This document shows, one piece after another, positions 7,517-15,017 of a DNA stretch of 18,100 nt. Numbering within the stretch: the stretch's first letter is position 1; every line of letters starts with the position of its first letter. A model generated the notes under the pieces. The model made no database searches and was not told where the DNA came from. It saw only the letters and a program-made list of their open reading frames with translations. The stretch is from Deltaproteobacteria bacterium (GTDB taxonomy: Bacteria; Desulfobacterota_C; Deferrisomatia; Deferrisomatales; JACRMM01). The stretch spans positions 1 through 18,100 of the forward strand of contig JACRCS010000736.1 of assembly GCA_016218905.1 (NCBI GenBank). The letters are read 5' to 3'. The translations under genes and the position numbers were made by a program.

Positions 7517-8146
7517 TCAGTGCGCGTGCTTGGGTTCGGACTTCGGGGCCTCGGCCCCGCCGTGGTGCCCGCCCGCCTTGGTCGCCATTTCGTGCAGGCC
7601 CTCGACGTAGTGCGTGAAGTCCACATAGGACGCCACGAACTCGCGACCCTTCGCCACGCTCTCGTCCGCGTGCTTCTTGAGCTCAAAGGTATGGGTGAAG
7701 CGCTTCTTGACGCCCTCGGCCACATCGTCGGTCACGAGCTTTACGAGACCTTCCACGGAGCCGGTCTCCAGGGCCTTGTCGGCCCCGGCCACGGCCACGG
7801 CCGGCTCGCTCGCCTTGAGGCCCGTGTAGGGCGCCCCCTCGCCGGCCCGGTGGATCCGCACCAGCGTCTCGAAGAAGTACAGGTCCGCCAGCGCCTTGGC
7901 TTCCGGGCCTTTACTGCGCACGGCAAGGGTCTTCTCAAAGGCCTCGTGGATCGCGTGCTCGTCGTCCTTCTGCACCCACTTGAGGAGCGGGGTGAGGTCG
8001 CCCTTCTCGAGCGCCGCTTTGGCGGTGGCGACCACGGGGCCGTCGAGGGTATCGCAGTGGGCCGCTGCCGGGCGCGGGGCACCGGACGCGAGGCCAAGGA
8101 CGCCGGCCAGCACCAGGGCTTGAACCAGACCGTTTCTTCGCTTCAT
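7517..8146 (-). CDS. Secreted DUF6448-like protein with His-rich tail
   Basis: The protein has 209 residues. ATG 8146 was chosen because AGAGGAG lies just upstream, because the start overlaps the TetR stop (ATGA), and because a signal peptide follows immediately (MKRR, hydrophobic core, PAAA at 26-29). The mature protein begins HCDTLDGPVV, the hallmark I associate with DUF6448; FFETLVRIHRAGEGAPYTGL is the second conserved block. The body is mostly helical. The C-terminus is rich in His (GGHHGG ... KHAH), and together with the N-terminal His-Cys it could bind metal or haem; that is inference. The function of the family is not known to me. Coupling to a TetR regulator downstream of an export operon suggests an envelope stress or metal/nitrosative response. 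Confidence 0.8.
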   Translation of the reverse strand: MKRRNGLVQALVLAGVLGLASGAPRPAAAHCDTLDGPVVATAKAALEKGDLTPLLKWVQKDDEHAIHEAFEKTLAVRSKGPEAKALADLYFFETLVRIHRAGEGAPYTGLKASEPAVAVAGADKALETGSVEGLVKLVTDDVAEGVKKRFTHTFELKKHADESVAKGREFVASYVDFTHYVEGLHEMATKAGGHHGGAEAPKSEPKHAH

Positions 8147-8811
8147 CGCTTGTCTCCTCTTGCGCGCCCCACCGGGCGCTTCGTGGGTTTTCGGAGCACG
8201 TCCGAGGCGAAGATTCGCCAGGCGTCTCCGAGTCGGGTTTTCGCATCGAAGGTTCCGTCGCTCAGGTGCCACAAGATCCCCACCGGCTGGACGAGCCCCA
8301 GGAAAAGCACGGCGACCGTGTCCGGGTCGAGCTCGGGGCGAAGCCGCCCGCTCGACTGCCCCCTGCGCACGAGGTCGGCCACGGCGTCGAGGTAGCGTCT
8401 CACGAAGCCGTACACCTTCGCCTTCCGGTCAGGGCGGCCGAGATAGACGTCGTCCGAGAACGCGACGCGGGGAATCCCCTTGCTGAGTTGGATCAGCTGG
8501 AGGTGGCGCTCCGCGAGGCGGCCCAGGCACTCCACCGGATCGTCGGCCTCGCCACAGACGAGACCCACGTTGCCGGCCAGCCGCTCGCCGATGAGGTCGA
8601 GGGCCGCGTCCACCAGCTCCTCCCGGTCCCGGAAGTGCTTGTAGACCCCCGACGGGACGATGCCGACACGCTGGGCCACGGCGCCGATGTTGAGACCCTT
8701 CAGCCCCTGGCTTCCGATCAGGTCCAGCGCCGCCTGGGCCAGTTGCTCCCGCCGAACGTCCGTCCCTTGCTTGCTCGCCCGCTTGCGCGGGGCCCGTACC
8801 GTCTGATCCAC
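8143..8811 (-). CDS. TetR/AcrR-family transcriptional regulator
   Basis: The protein has 222 residues. The N-terminal DNA-binding domain spans about residues 15-65; the helix-turn-helix reads LNIGAVAQRVGIVPSGVYKH followed by FRDREEL, typical of the family. The C-terminal ligand-binding part is helical and variable. The start chosen is GTG 8811, because AAAGGAG lies 9 bases upstream; an in-frame GTG at 8856 would add 15 residues but has no RBS and would cover the AT-rich region likely to hold the promoter. The gene follows the TolC-like gene by 67 bases and overlaps the DUF6448-like gene by 4 bases. It probably represses the export operon, itself and the DUF6448-like gene. The ligand cannot be told from sequence. 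Confidence 0.88.
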   Translation of the reverse strand: MDQTVRAPRKRASKQGTDVRREQLAQAALDLIGSQGLKGLNIGAVAQRVGIVPSGVYKHFRDREELVDAALDLIGERLAGNVGLVCGEADDPVECLGRLAERHLQLIQLSKGIPRVAFSDDVYLGRPDRKAKVYGFVRRYLDAVADLVRRGQSSGRLRPELDPDTVAVLFLGLVQPVGILWHLSDGTFDAKTRLGDAWRIFASDVLRKPTKRPVGRARGDKR

Positions 8812-8823
8812 GAAGCGTCTCTC

Positions 8824-8861
8824 CTTTAGAAAGCCAAATGGTGAAGCAAAAATCACTTTAG
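8824..8861 (-). promoter_or_regulatory. AT-rich island with repeats upstream of the TetR gene
   Basis: In otherwise about 68-70% GC sequence, this stretch is AT-rich. It contains GTGA-N8-TCAC (8841-8856) and a direct repeat CTTTAG at 8824-8829 and 8856-8861, spaced 32 bases (about three helical turns). It sits directly before the RBS of the TetR gene. A self-regulated promoter with an operator is the likely meaning; the arms are short, so the operator is tentative. Confidence 0.4.
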
Positions 8862-8878
8862 CTGGGACCTCCGCGCCG

Positions 8879-10276
8879 TCAAGGCACCGCCAGTCGGCCT
8901 GCGCCCTGCCGGGGACCTTGGCCGAAGGCCAGGCCCTCTTCGGCCAACCCGCCCGCGGCCCACCGGAACGTCGCGATCGCGACCTGGTGGTCCCACCGTG
9001 CCCCGGTGCGCGACGCCTCGGCGCGGGTGAGCGCGGCCTCGGCGTCCAGGAGCTCGGTCAAGGTGCCGGCGCCCGCCTCGTACCGCCCCCGGGCCAGACG
9101 CAGGTTCTCCTGGGCTTGGGCCACGAGGGCGCCAGAGACGCCCAAGGCTTCATAGGACTCACGAAGCCGCGAGTGCGAGGTCCAGACCTCCTGGCGTACG
9201 GCCAGGGCGAGGCGTTCGACCTCGGCCTCCTCCCGCGCCTGCTCGGCCCGGGCTCGCGCGAGGCCGTGCACGCTGGAGAGCCCGCTGAACAGAGGCACTT
9301 CCACCGCCACTCCTACCGACCAGTCCTCGTCTCTCGGGCGGAACCGGTCGTCCCGCCAGCCGTAGCCGGCGTCGGCCACGACGCGGGGGCCGAAGGTGCT
9401 GCGCGCGAGGTCCACCGTCTGCCTCGTCGCTTCGACTCTCTTGCGCGCCGCTCCGAGCGCGGGCCGGGATGAAACGGCCTGTTCGAGAGCCCGGTCCAGA
9501 TCGACCGTCTCCGGCGCTGTGGCCACCCAGTTCCTCCGGGCGACCTCAAGGTTGGCATCGGGGGAGAGCCCCAGCACCGTGGCGAGCCGCCCGCTCGCCA
9601 CCCGCACGAGGTTCTCGGCCCGCACCCGGGCGAGCCGGGCGTCGGCCACCTCGACCTCGGCGTGCACCACGTCGGCGCGGGGCACCGCGCCCTCCTTCAA
9701 GCGTTCCTCTGCCAGGTGTCGGTGGTCTTGGGCACGCCGGACACTCTCCTCCGCGACGCCCAGCACCTCCTTGGCCGCGAGCACGCCAAAGTAAGCAGCC
9801 TGGGCTTCGAGGATGAGATCCTGTCGGGCGCGAGACAGGTTGGCCGAAGCGGCGCCCTCCCGTGCCACGGCCGTGCCGACCCGGGCTCGGCGCCGCCCGC
9901 TGTCGAAGAGCGCCAGGCGGGCCCGCAGCCCCGCGCTCCAGTCGTCGGTGGGGCCGATCTCGGTGGACATCCCCGACCGAGAGACACCGGCCGGGAGAAA
10001 GGCGTGGCGCTCCCAGCGGCCGTACCCGGCATTCAGGCTGATCTCGGGCAGGTACGGCGCCCGGGCCTCCCCCACCCCCTCGACGGACGCAGTCACCGCG
10101 CTGCGTGCGGCGGCCAGACTCGGATTCCGCTGAAGGGCGAGCCGAACACAAGACTCCAGGGTCAAGGGTTCGACCAAGGGATCCGCCTGCTTGTCTGTCG
10201 ATGCGGCGGCCGGGATGGCGCCTGCCAGGAGCGCGGCAATGCCGATCAACCAAGCTGGAAGGGCTCTTCGTTTCAT
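8879..10276 (-). CDS. TolC-family outer-membrane efflux channel
   Basis: The protein has 465 residues and a signal peptide (residues 1-25, core LIGIAALLAGAI, ending AAA-S). Two repeated halves, each an outer-membrane efflux domain, run about 36-225 and 245-445: LTLESCVRLALQRNPSLAAA opens the first, and LDRALEQAVSSRPALGAARK opens the second. Long heptad-like helices and amphipathic strands (SLNAGYGRWE; VADAGYGWRDD) match the periplasmic tunnel and beta-barrel. It forms the exit duct for a tripartite pump, here with the ABC permeases and ATPases immediately upstream (31 bases from permease 2). No membrane-fusion (HlyD-type) protein is seen; it was probably encoded before the truncated ATPase and lost at the breakpoint there. 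ATG 10276 has GGAG upstream. Confidence 0.9.
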   Translation of the reverse strand: MKRRALPAWLIGIAALLAGAIPAAASTDKQADPLVEPLTLESCVRLALQRNPSLAAARSAVTASVEGVGEARAPYLPEISLNAGYGRWERHAFLPAGVSRSGMSTEIGPTDDWSAGLRARLALFDSGRRRARVGTAVAREGAASANLSRARQDLILEAQAAYFGVLAAKEVLGVAEESVRRAQDHRHLAEERLKEGAVPRADVVHAEVEVADARLARVRAENLVRVASGRLATVLGLSPDANLEVARRNWVATAPETVDLDRALEQAVSSRPALGAARKRVEATRQTVDLARSTFGPRVVADAGYGWRDDRFRPRDEDWSVGVAVEVPLFSGLSSVHGLARARAEQAREEAEVERLALAVRQEVWTSHSRLRESYEALGVSGALVAQAQENLRLARGRYEAGAGTLTELLDAEAALTRAEASRTGARWDHQVAIATFRWAAGGLAEEGLAFGQGPRQGAGRLAVP

Positions 10277-10307
10277 GAAGTCACTCCGTTTCGTCGGCGC
10301 TCGCGCC

Positions 10308-11447
10308 TCAGGACAGAGTCTTTTGGAACCGGGACGACGCGAAGGCGAGCATGCAGATCCCCATGGCGAGCAGCGCCGCGAGCTGCGGCCACAGGACTCC
10401 CGGCCCCAAGCCCTTCAGGAACACGCCGCGGATCACCACGAGGAAGTAGCGCAGCGGGTTCAAAACCGTGAACCACTGGATCACGGGCGGCATGTTCGCG
10501 ATGGGGAACATGAACCCGGAGAGGAGCACGGCGGGGAAGTAGAAGAAGAAGGTCCCCATCATGGCCTGCTGCTGGGTCTGGCTCACCGTGGAGATGAGGA
10601 GCCCGATCCCGAGGGTCGTCATGAGGTAGAACCCGGTCGCGAGAAAGAGCAGCGGGAGGCTCCCGCGGATCGGCACGCCGAACCAGAAGACACCGACCAC
10701 GGTGACGAGGATCACGTCGGCGAAGCCGATGAGGGCAAAGGGCACGGTCTTGCCGAGGATGAACTCGATCGGGCGGATCGGGCTCACCATGATCTGCTCC
10801 ATGGTGCCGATCTCCTTCTCCCGGACCACGGCCATGCTGGTGAGCATGAGCGTAATGAGCATCACGAGGATCGCGATCACGCCCGGCACGTAGAAGTTCC
10901 GAGACTCCAGGTTCTCGTTGAACCAGGCCCGCGAGGCAAGGACGACCCCCGGAAGCGCCGGAGTCTTCCCGAGGGTTCGGGTCAGCCGCGCTCGCAGGGC
11001 CGTCTCCGCGTAGTTCCCGACGATGCGGGCGCCGTACGCGACGACGATGCCCGCGGTGTTCGAGTCGGTGCCGTCGGCAACGAGCTGGACGTAGCCGGGC
11101 TGGGTGGCCTTGCCCGCCCGCACCGCGGCACCGAAACCGTGGTCCAGGCGAAGGAGCGTCTGGACCTTGCCCCGGTCGAGGAGCGCCCGAGCCTCCCGGT
11201 CGTCGGCGGGGAAAGCGACCAGATCGAAGTAGCCGGACCGGGCGAAGCGCGCCAACAGCTCCCGGCTCTCCAGGGAGTTGTCGCGGTCGAGCACGGCGGT
11301 TGCCACGTGCTTCACGTCGGTGGTCACGGCGTAGCCAAAGACCAGCACCTGGACGAGCGGCATGAGGAAGATGACCCCCTTCATCCGGGGGTCCCGGAAG
11401 ATCTGGATGAACTCCTTGATCAGCATGTGGTTGATTCGCTCGAGCAT
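10308..11447 (-). CDS. ABC-2 type permease (YbhR-like), second of the pair
   Basis: The protein has 379 residues. The N-terminal helix (GVIFLMPLVQVLVFGYAVTT) follows the amphipathic LIKEFIQIFRDPRMK. A large periplasmic domain covers about residues 40-175 (LVADGTDSNTA; ENLESRNFYVPG), and five membrane helices follow, including the MEQIMVSPIRPIEFILGK loop characteristic of ABC-2 permeases and LLSGFMFPIANMP. With permease 1 it forms the membrane channel of a YbhFSR-type exporter of drugs or other small molecules. ATG 11447 was chosen because GAGG lies 6 bases upstream and the family start is at this point; a longer frame extends through permease 1 only as a shadow. The gap to permease 1 is 11 bases. 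Confidence 0.9.
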   Translation of the reverse strand: MLERINHMLIKEFIQIFRDPRMKGVIFLMPLVQVLVFGYAVTTDVKHVATAVLDRDNSLESRELLARFARSGYFDLVAFPADDREARALLDRGKVQTLLRLDHGFGAAVRAGKATQPGYVQLVADGTDSNTAGIVVAYGARIVGNYAETALRARLTRTLGKTPALPGVVLASRAWFNENLESRNFYVPGVIAILVMLITLMLTSMAVVREKEIGTMEQIMVSPIRPIEFILGKTVPFALIGFADVILVTVVGVFWFGVPIRGSLPLLFLATGFYLMTTLGIGLLISTVSQTQQQAMMGTFFFYFPAVLLSGFMFPIANMPPVIQWFTVLNPLRYFLVVIRGVFLKGLGPGVLWPQLAALLAMGICMLAFASSRFQKTLS

Positions 11448-11458
11448 GGTCGCCTCGC

Positions 11459-12595
11459 TTACGCGATCTTCTTTCGAAACTTCCGGTTCGCCAGAAGCAC
11501 CGTGACGACACCGAAGGCTGCCAGGAGCGCCGCCTCGGTGCCGAGGACCTCGAGCCCCACCCCTTTCAGGTAGATCCCCTTCAGGAGCGTCACGAAGTAC
11601 CGGGCCGGAATCAGATGTGTCATCACCTGGAGGGGCTTGGGCATGTTGGAGATGGCGTACATGAAGCCCGACAGGAGGAACGAGGGCAGGAAGGTGAGGA
11701 TCATGGCGAGCTGGCTCGCCATGAGCTGGCTCTTCGTCACCACGCTGATGAGCATCCCGAGGGCCAGCGCCGCGGCGAGGAAGACGGCCGCCACCGCGAA
11801 GAGCAGCGCCACGCTGCCCCGGAGCGGTACGTGGAAAAGGAACTGCCCCACCACGACGGCGATGGCCACGTCCAAGAGCCCAACGCCGAAGTAGGGCAGA
11901 AGCTTCCCCAGGATCAGCTCCGGCCCCCTCACGGGCGTGGAGATGAGCTGCTCCATGGTGCCGGTCTCCCACTCCTTGGCCACGGTGAGCGAGGTGAGAA
12001 GCGCGGCGATGACCATCATGATCACGGCGATCAAGCCGGGGATGATGTAGTTTCGGGACTCGAGATCCGCATTGAACCAGACCCGGGGCCGGTACTCGAC
12101 CGGCGAGGAGAGGGCACCCGGGCCCATCGAGCGCCGGGCCACCCGGAGGGCGAGGTCGGTGGAGTAGCCCTGGGCCACGGCTTCGGCGTAGCCCAAAGCG
12201 ATGGTGGCGGTGTTGGAGTCGCTCCCGTCCACCAGAAGCTGGGCCGACGCTTGGCGCGCGGCCCCGAGCCGGTCGGCGAAGTCGGCAGGGATGACGAGCC
12301 CCAGGAGCGCCTCCCGGGCATCGATGGCTCGCTCCAGCTCGGCGTAGCTGCGAGCTCCGGGGGAGACGGAGAAGTACCGCGAGCCCTCGAACCGCGCCAC
12401 GAGCTCCCGGCTCGCGGGGCTCTCGCTCTGATCCCACACGCGAAGGGGCACGCGGTCCACGTCCAACGTGAGCGCGTAGCCAAAGAGAAGGAGCATCAGC
12501 ATCGGGATGGCGATGGCCATTCCGAGGCTGCGCGGGTCGCGGACGATGTGGAGGAGCTCTTTGACGGCAACGGCGCGAATCCGGTGGTATTTCAA
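11459..12595 (-). CDS. ABC-2 type permease (YbhS-like), first of the pair
   Basis: The protein has 378 residues. The start is set at TTG 12595, giving MKYHRIRAVAVKELLHIVRD, the usual head of this family; an overlapping ATG at 12600 hits a stop after two codons. The start lies 5 bases after the ATPase stop, so coupled translation is likely. Topology: helix 1 (MAIAIPMLMLLLFGYALTLD), a periplasmic domain with LLVDGSDSNTATIALGYAEA and DLESRNYIIPG, then five helices with the MEQLISTPVRGPELILGK loop and LLSGFMYAISNMPK. It is clearly related to permease 2 throughout, as expected for a duplicated pair. It pumps substrates together with the two ATPase genes; the substrate is unknown. Confidence 0.88.
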   Translation of the reverse strand: MKYHRIRAVAVKELLHIVRDPRSLGMAIAIPMLMLLLFGYALTLDVDRVPLRVWDQSESPASRELVARFEGSRYFSVSPGARSYAELERAIDAREALLGLVIPADFADRLGAARQASAQLLVDGSDSNTATIALGYAEAVAQGYSTDLALRVARRSMGPGALSSPVEYRPRVWFNADLESRNYIIPGLIAVIMMVIAALLTSLTVAKEWETGTMEQLISTPVRGPELILGKLLPYFGVGLLDVAIAVVVGQFLFHVPLRGSVALLFAVAAVFLAAALALGMLISVVTKSQLMASQLAMILTFLPSFLLSGFMYAISNMPKPLQVMTHLIPARYFVTLLKGIYLKGVGLEVLGTEAALLAAFGVVTVLLANRKFRKKIA

Positions 12596-12599
12596 GACA

Positions 12600-13574
12600 T
12601 TACCCGGCGAGCTCGAGCTGGGGGGCCTCGGCCCGGTCCCTGGCCTCGATGAGCGAGACGAAGACGTCTTCGAGCGACGGGACGATCTTCTCGACGCGCT
12701 CCACCGGGTAGCCCGTCTCCTCGAGGCGGGCTCGGACCGCCGGGCCCGCGGCCTCGGCATCGGCGACCACGGCGTGGAGGCCCTTGCCGAAGAGGGCGAC
12801 CTCTTTCACCCCGTGAAGCGCCTCGAGCTCGCCCATCGCGTCCTGGGGCCAATCGCAGAGGACCTCGAGGATCTCTTCCTCCATGCGGTCGGTCTTGAGC
12901 TCGTCGGGGGTGCCGAGCGCAATGAGCTCGCCGCGGTAGATGAGACCGATGCGGTCGCAGTACTCGGCCTCGTCCATGTAGTGCGTGGTGACGAACACCG
13001 TGACGCCCCGGCCGGAGAGCTCGTAGATGAGCTCCCAGAATTGGCGCCGGCTAATGGGGTCCACCCCGGAGGTGGGCTCGTCCAGGAAGAGGACCGGCGG
13101 CTCGTGGAGAACTGCGCAGCCGAGCGCGAGGCGCTGCTTCCACCCCCCGGAGAGGATCGCGGTCTTGGAGCGGCGGTGCTCCCGCAGCCCCGCCATGTCG
13201 AGGACCCACTCCTTGCGCGCGGCCTTCCGGTCGGCCGGGATGCGGTAGATGCCGCCGTAGAAGTCGATGTTCTCCTCGACGGTGAGGTCGCCATAGAGGG
13301 AGAACTTCTGGCTCATGTACCCGATGTGGGCCTTGATCTCCTCGGCCTGACGGCGGATGTCGAAGCCGGCCACGGTGCCGGTGCCGCCGGTCGGCGCCAG
13401 CAGCCCGCAGAGCATCCGGATGGTCGTGGACTTGCCCGCGCCGTTGGGCCCCAGGAAGCCGAAGATCTCCCCCCGGGCCACCTCGAAGCTGACGCGGTTC
13501 ACCGCGAGGAACGCCCCGAAACGCCGCTCCAGATCCCGCACGGTCTCCGCAGGTGGGCCACCGACGATTCCCAT
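12600..13574 (-). CDS. ABC transporter ATPase, complete (second half of a split YbhF-type ATPase)
   Basis: The protein has 324 residues. Walker A is GPNGAGKST (residues 42-50), the Q-loop region is IGYMSQKFSLYGDLTVEENI, the signature is LSGGWKQRLALG, Walker B is VLFLDEPTSGVDP, and the H-loop is VTTHYMDEAE with His present. All catalytic motifs are intact. The C-terminal 80 residues (KEVALFGKGLHAVVADAE; PSLEDVFVSLIEARD) are the extension typical of ABC-2 exporter ATPases. ATG 13574 overlaps the stop of the upstream ATPase gene by one base (TGATG). In E. coli YbhF the two ATPase halves are one polypeptide; here they are separate genes, and this is the catalytically complete half. Confidence 0.92.
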   Translation of the reverse strand: MGIVGGPPAETVRDLERRFGAFLAVNRVSFEVARGEIFGFLGPNGAGKSTTIRMLCGLLAPTGGTGTVAGFDIRRQAEEIKAHIGYMSQKFSLYGDLTVEENIDFYGGIYRIPADRKAARKEWVLDMAGLREHRRSKTAILSGGWKQRLALGCAVLHEPPVLFLDEPTSGVDPISRRQFWELIYELSGRGVTVFVTTHYMDEAEYCDRIGLIYRGELIALGTPDELKTDRMEEEILEVLCDWPQDAMGELEALHGVKEVALFGKGLHAVVADAEAAGPAVRARLEETGYPVERVEKIVPSLEDVFVSLIEARDRAEAPQLELAG

Positions 13575-14326
13575 CACGCGGCCCTCTTGGCGAGCACCGA
13601 GAGGAACACGTCCTCCAGGCTGGGCTCGACGGCCCGCAAGGCCTTGAGCTCGATCGTGGCCTCGGAGAGCACCTTCTCGACAGCGGTTCTCGTGCCGGCC
13701 TCGTCGAGTGTAACCACGTGCACCCGGTCCCCGAAGAGCCCCACCGATTCCACGGCTAGTCGCTCCCGCCCGTCCTGGGCTCCGCGACTCGACCCCCTCG
13801 TGGGCTCGAGACGCTCTTTTAGAAGCGCCGCTGCCTGCCGGGGATTCGACGTTCGAACCTCCAGGAGGACCCCGCGCATGAGCGTCTTCACCTCCGTCGG
13901 CGTGCCCACCGCCAGGAGCCTGCCCTGGTGCAGGAGCCCGAGGCGGCCGCACCGCTCGGCCTCGTCCAGATAGGCCGTGGAAACGAAGACGGTCACGCCC
14001 TCCCGCAGGAGCTGGTAGAGGATCCGCCAGAAGTCGCGTCGCGACACGGGGTCCACGCCGTTCGTGGGCTCGTCGAGGAAGAGCACCTTCGGCGTGTGGA
14101 CGAGCGCGCACGCGAGCCCGAGCTTCTGCTTCATGCCGCCCGAGAGGTTCCCCGCGAGCCGGTTCTTGAAGGGGGTCAGGTTCGAGAACCCGAGGAGCCG
14201 GTCGACCTTCTCGGCACGCCCCTTCCTCGGGACGCCGTAGAGGTCCGCGTAGAACGTGAGGTTCTCCATCACCGAGAGGTCCGGATAGAGGCCGAACCGC
14301 TGGCTCATGTACCCGATCTCCTCCTT
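13574..14326 (-). pseudogene. ABC transporter ATPase, 5'-truncated (first half of a split YbhF-type ATPase)
   Basis: Family similarity begins abruptly at KEEIGYMSQRFGLYPDLSV (14326 downward) and continues to the normal end. The Q-loop, signature (LSGGMKQKLGLA) and Walker B (VLFLDEPTNGVDP) are present. The first 80 or so residues, including Walker A, are absent; upstream bases are antisense to a VOC gene fragment. The H-loop reads VSTAYLDEAERC, with Ala where the switch His belongs. Such a degenerate first half is, as I recall, usual for YbhF-type double ATPases and so not itself a sign of decay. The truncation coincides with a 19-base palindrome and is either a real rearrangement or an assembly join. 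If real, this ATPase cannot bind ATP normally and the exporter is broken. Confidence 0.85.
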
Positions 14327-14336
14327 GAAGGAGGAG
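14318..14336. repeat. 19-base perfect palindrome at a gene-fusion junction
   Basis: CTCCTCCTT (14318-14326), a central G, then AAGGAGGAG (14328-14336) form a perfect inverted repeat. On the minus strand one arm encodes K-E-E of the truncated ABC ATPase; on the plus strand the other arm encodes K-E-E of the VOC fragment. The orientation of coding sense flips exactly here, which is the signature of an inverted join at a shared 9-base microhomology. Confidence 0.8.
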
Positions 14337-14485
14337 GTGGACGCAGTGATGGAGGAAGCCGGGGCCGCCGGGGCGAGGATCGTGAGGGAGGCGCACGACA
14401 CCTTCTGGGGCGGCTACGCGGGGTACTTCCAGGACCCCGACGGACATCTGTGGGAGGTCGTGTGGAACCCCTCCCTGAAGATCAC
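14328..14485 (+). pseudogene. VOC/glyoxalase-family protein, C-terminal fragment
   Basis: About 50 residues survive: EEVDAVMEEAGAAGARIV, then HDTFWGGYAGYFQDPDGHLW and EVVWNPS. This is the last strand-helix-strand unit of a vicinal-oxygen-chelate (glyoxalase/bleomycin-resistance-like) protein; the Glu of HLWEVVWNP is at the usual metal-ligand position of the family. The first two-thirds of the gene and any start codon are missing. GC is about 70%, like the rest of the window. It runs in frame into the SRPBCC fragment that follows, with no stop between them. Confidence 0.75.
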
Positions 14486-14495
14486 AGGCAAGAGG

Positions 14496-14711
14496 AAGAC
14501 ATACAACATCCGTCACGAAGTCGGGATCAAAGCGTCGCCGGAAGCCGTTTACGAGGCACTGACGGACACGAATGGACTCGCGGGATGGTGGACATCCGAT
14601 ACGCGTGGCAATGGCTCAGAGGTCGGAGGCCTCCTTGAATTCTGGTTCGGAGACTCTTGCCACAAGTTTGAAGTCGTGCAGCTTCAAGCAGGCAAGCTGG
14701 TTCGTTGGAAA
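14496..14711 (+). pseudogene. SRPBCC/AHSA1-like (START-fold) protein, N-terminal fragment
   Basis: About 72 residues of an activator-of-Hsp90-type or polyketide-cyclase-like START-fold protein: KTYNIRHEVGIKASPEAVYE, then GLAGWWTSDTRG, GGLLEFWFGD and FEVVQLQAGKLVRWK. Similarity begins right at the expected second residue of such proteins, but no start codon is present there (AGG stands in its place). It ends abruptly near 14711, where the sequence becomes antisense to a small membrane-protein gene. My hand count gives about 55% GC here against about 70% in the neighbouring VOC fragment, so the piece probably comes from a different genome or replicon. Confidence 0.72.
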
Positions 14712-14713
14712 GC

Positions 14714-14912
14714 TAGAGGTGAAGAGCCACGTCGCGAGGACCAGATCGACGAGCGGCAGCAGGGCCGCTGACACGAACGATCCGCGGAAGAGGGTCACAC
14801 CGGGGTGCGCCTTGTCGGGGACGAGCGTCAGGTGCGCGGCCAGGTGCAGCGCAGAAGCCGCAAGGGCCAGCAGGAAGAGCGCCGTCAAAAGGGCCCGCCG
14901 CCCCGCGTTCAC
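14714..14912 (-). CDS. Small membrane protein with two helices, 3'-truncated at a junction
   Basis: GTG 14912 overlaps the stop of the upstream 34-residue gene (GTGA), pointing to coupled translation. The genuine part reads NAGRRALLTALFLLALAASA, then LHLAAHLTLVPDKAHPG, then a second hydrophobic stretch (SAALLPLVDLVLATWLF). After about 14714 the open frame continues to 14616 only as the antisense of the SRPBCC fragment, so the true C-terminus is lost. The His residues in LHLAAH at the end of helix 1 could be haem or metal ligands; this is inference. I do not recognise the family. It is the third gene of a compact operon of tiny membrane proteins. Confidence 0.6.
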
Positions 14913-15013
14913 GGCGTGAACCTCGTGACGGAGCCGAGCCACAGCGTCACCAAGATCGCGACGAGGTGGAGAATCCACCAGCCCGGGGTTCCCTTCAGGA
15001 TGAATTTGAACAT
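14909..15013 (-). CDS. 34-residue single-helix membrane peptide with WWILH motif
   Basis: ATG 15013 has GGAGG eight bases upstream; the stop TGA is at 14909. The peptide starts MFKFILKGTPGWWILH and continues LVAILVTLWLGSVTRFTP: a short basic head, one membrane helix and a short tail. The W-W-x-L-H motif at the start of the helix is shared with the 44-residue peptide encoded just upstream, from which it is separated by only 4 bases. Both look like paralogues. A single conserved His near one end of a lone helix is how cytochrome b559 subunits bind haem; see the findings. Length is below normal gene-calling limits, but the RBS, the coupling and the composition support a real gene. Confidence 0.65.
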   Translation of the reverse strand: MFKFILKGTPGWWILHLVAILVTLWLGSVTRFTP

Positions 15014-15017
15014 CGCG

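Noticed and set aside
6455..8395. A 646-residue plus-strand open frame
   Set aside because: It is the antisense of the M24 and DUF6448-like genes; composition is rich in Gly, His and Val as expected for a shadow, and it has no domain text or RBS.
10191..11573. A plus-strand frame rich in Glu, His and Asp, resembling a metal-binding protein
   Set aside because: It lies opposite the ABC-2 permease; the acidic and His-rich text is the usual complement of Leu/Val/Met-rich membrane codons.
12507..13973. A 488-residue plus-strand frame over the ATPase genes
   Set aside because: It is the antisense of two ABC ATPases with intact motifs, and has no family text of its own.
14307..14771. Treating the VOC-SRPBCC frame as one novel two-domain protein
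   Set aside because: Both domains are incomplete, GC changes between them, its ATG lies in antisense ABC sequence, and both ends coincide with truncations of other genes.
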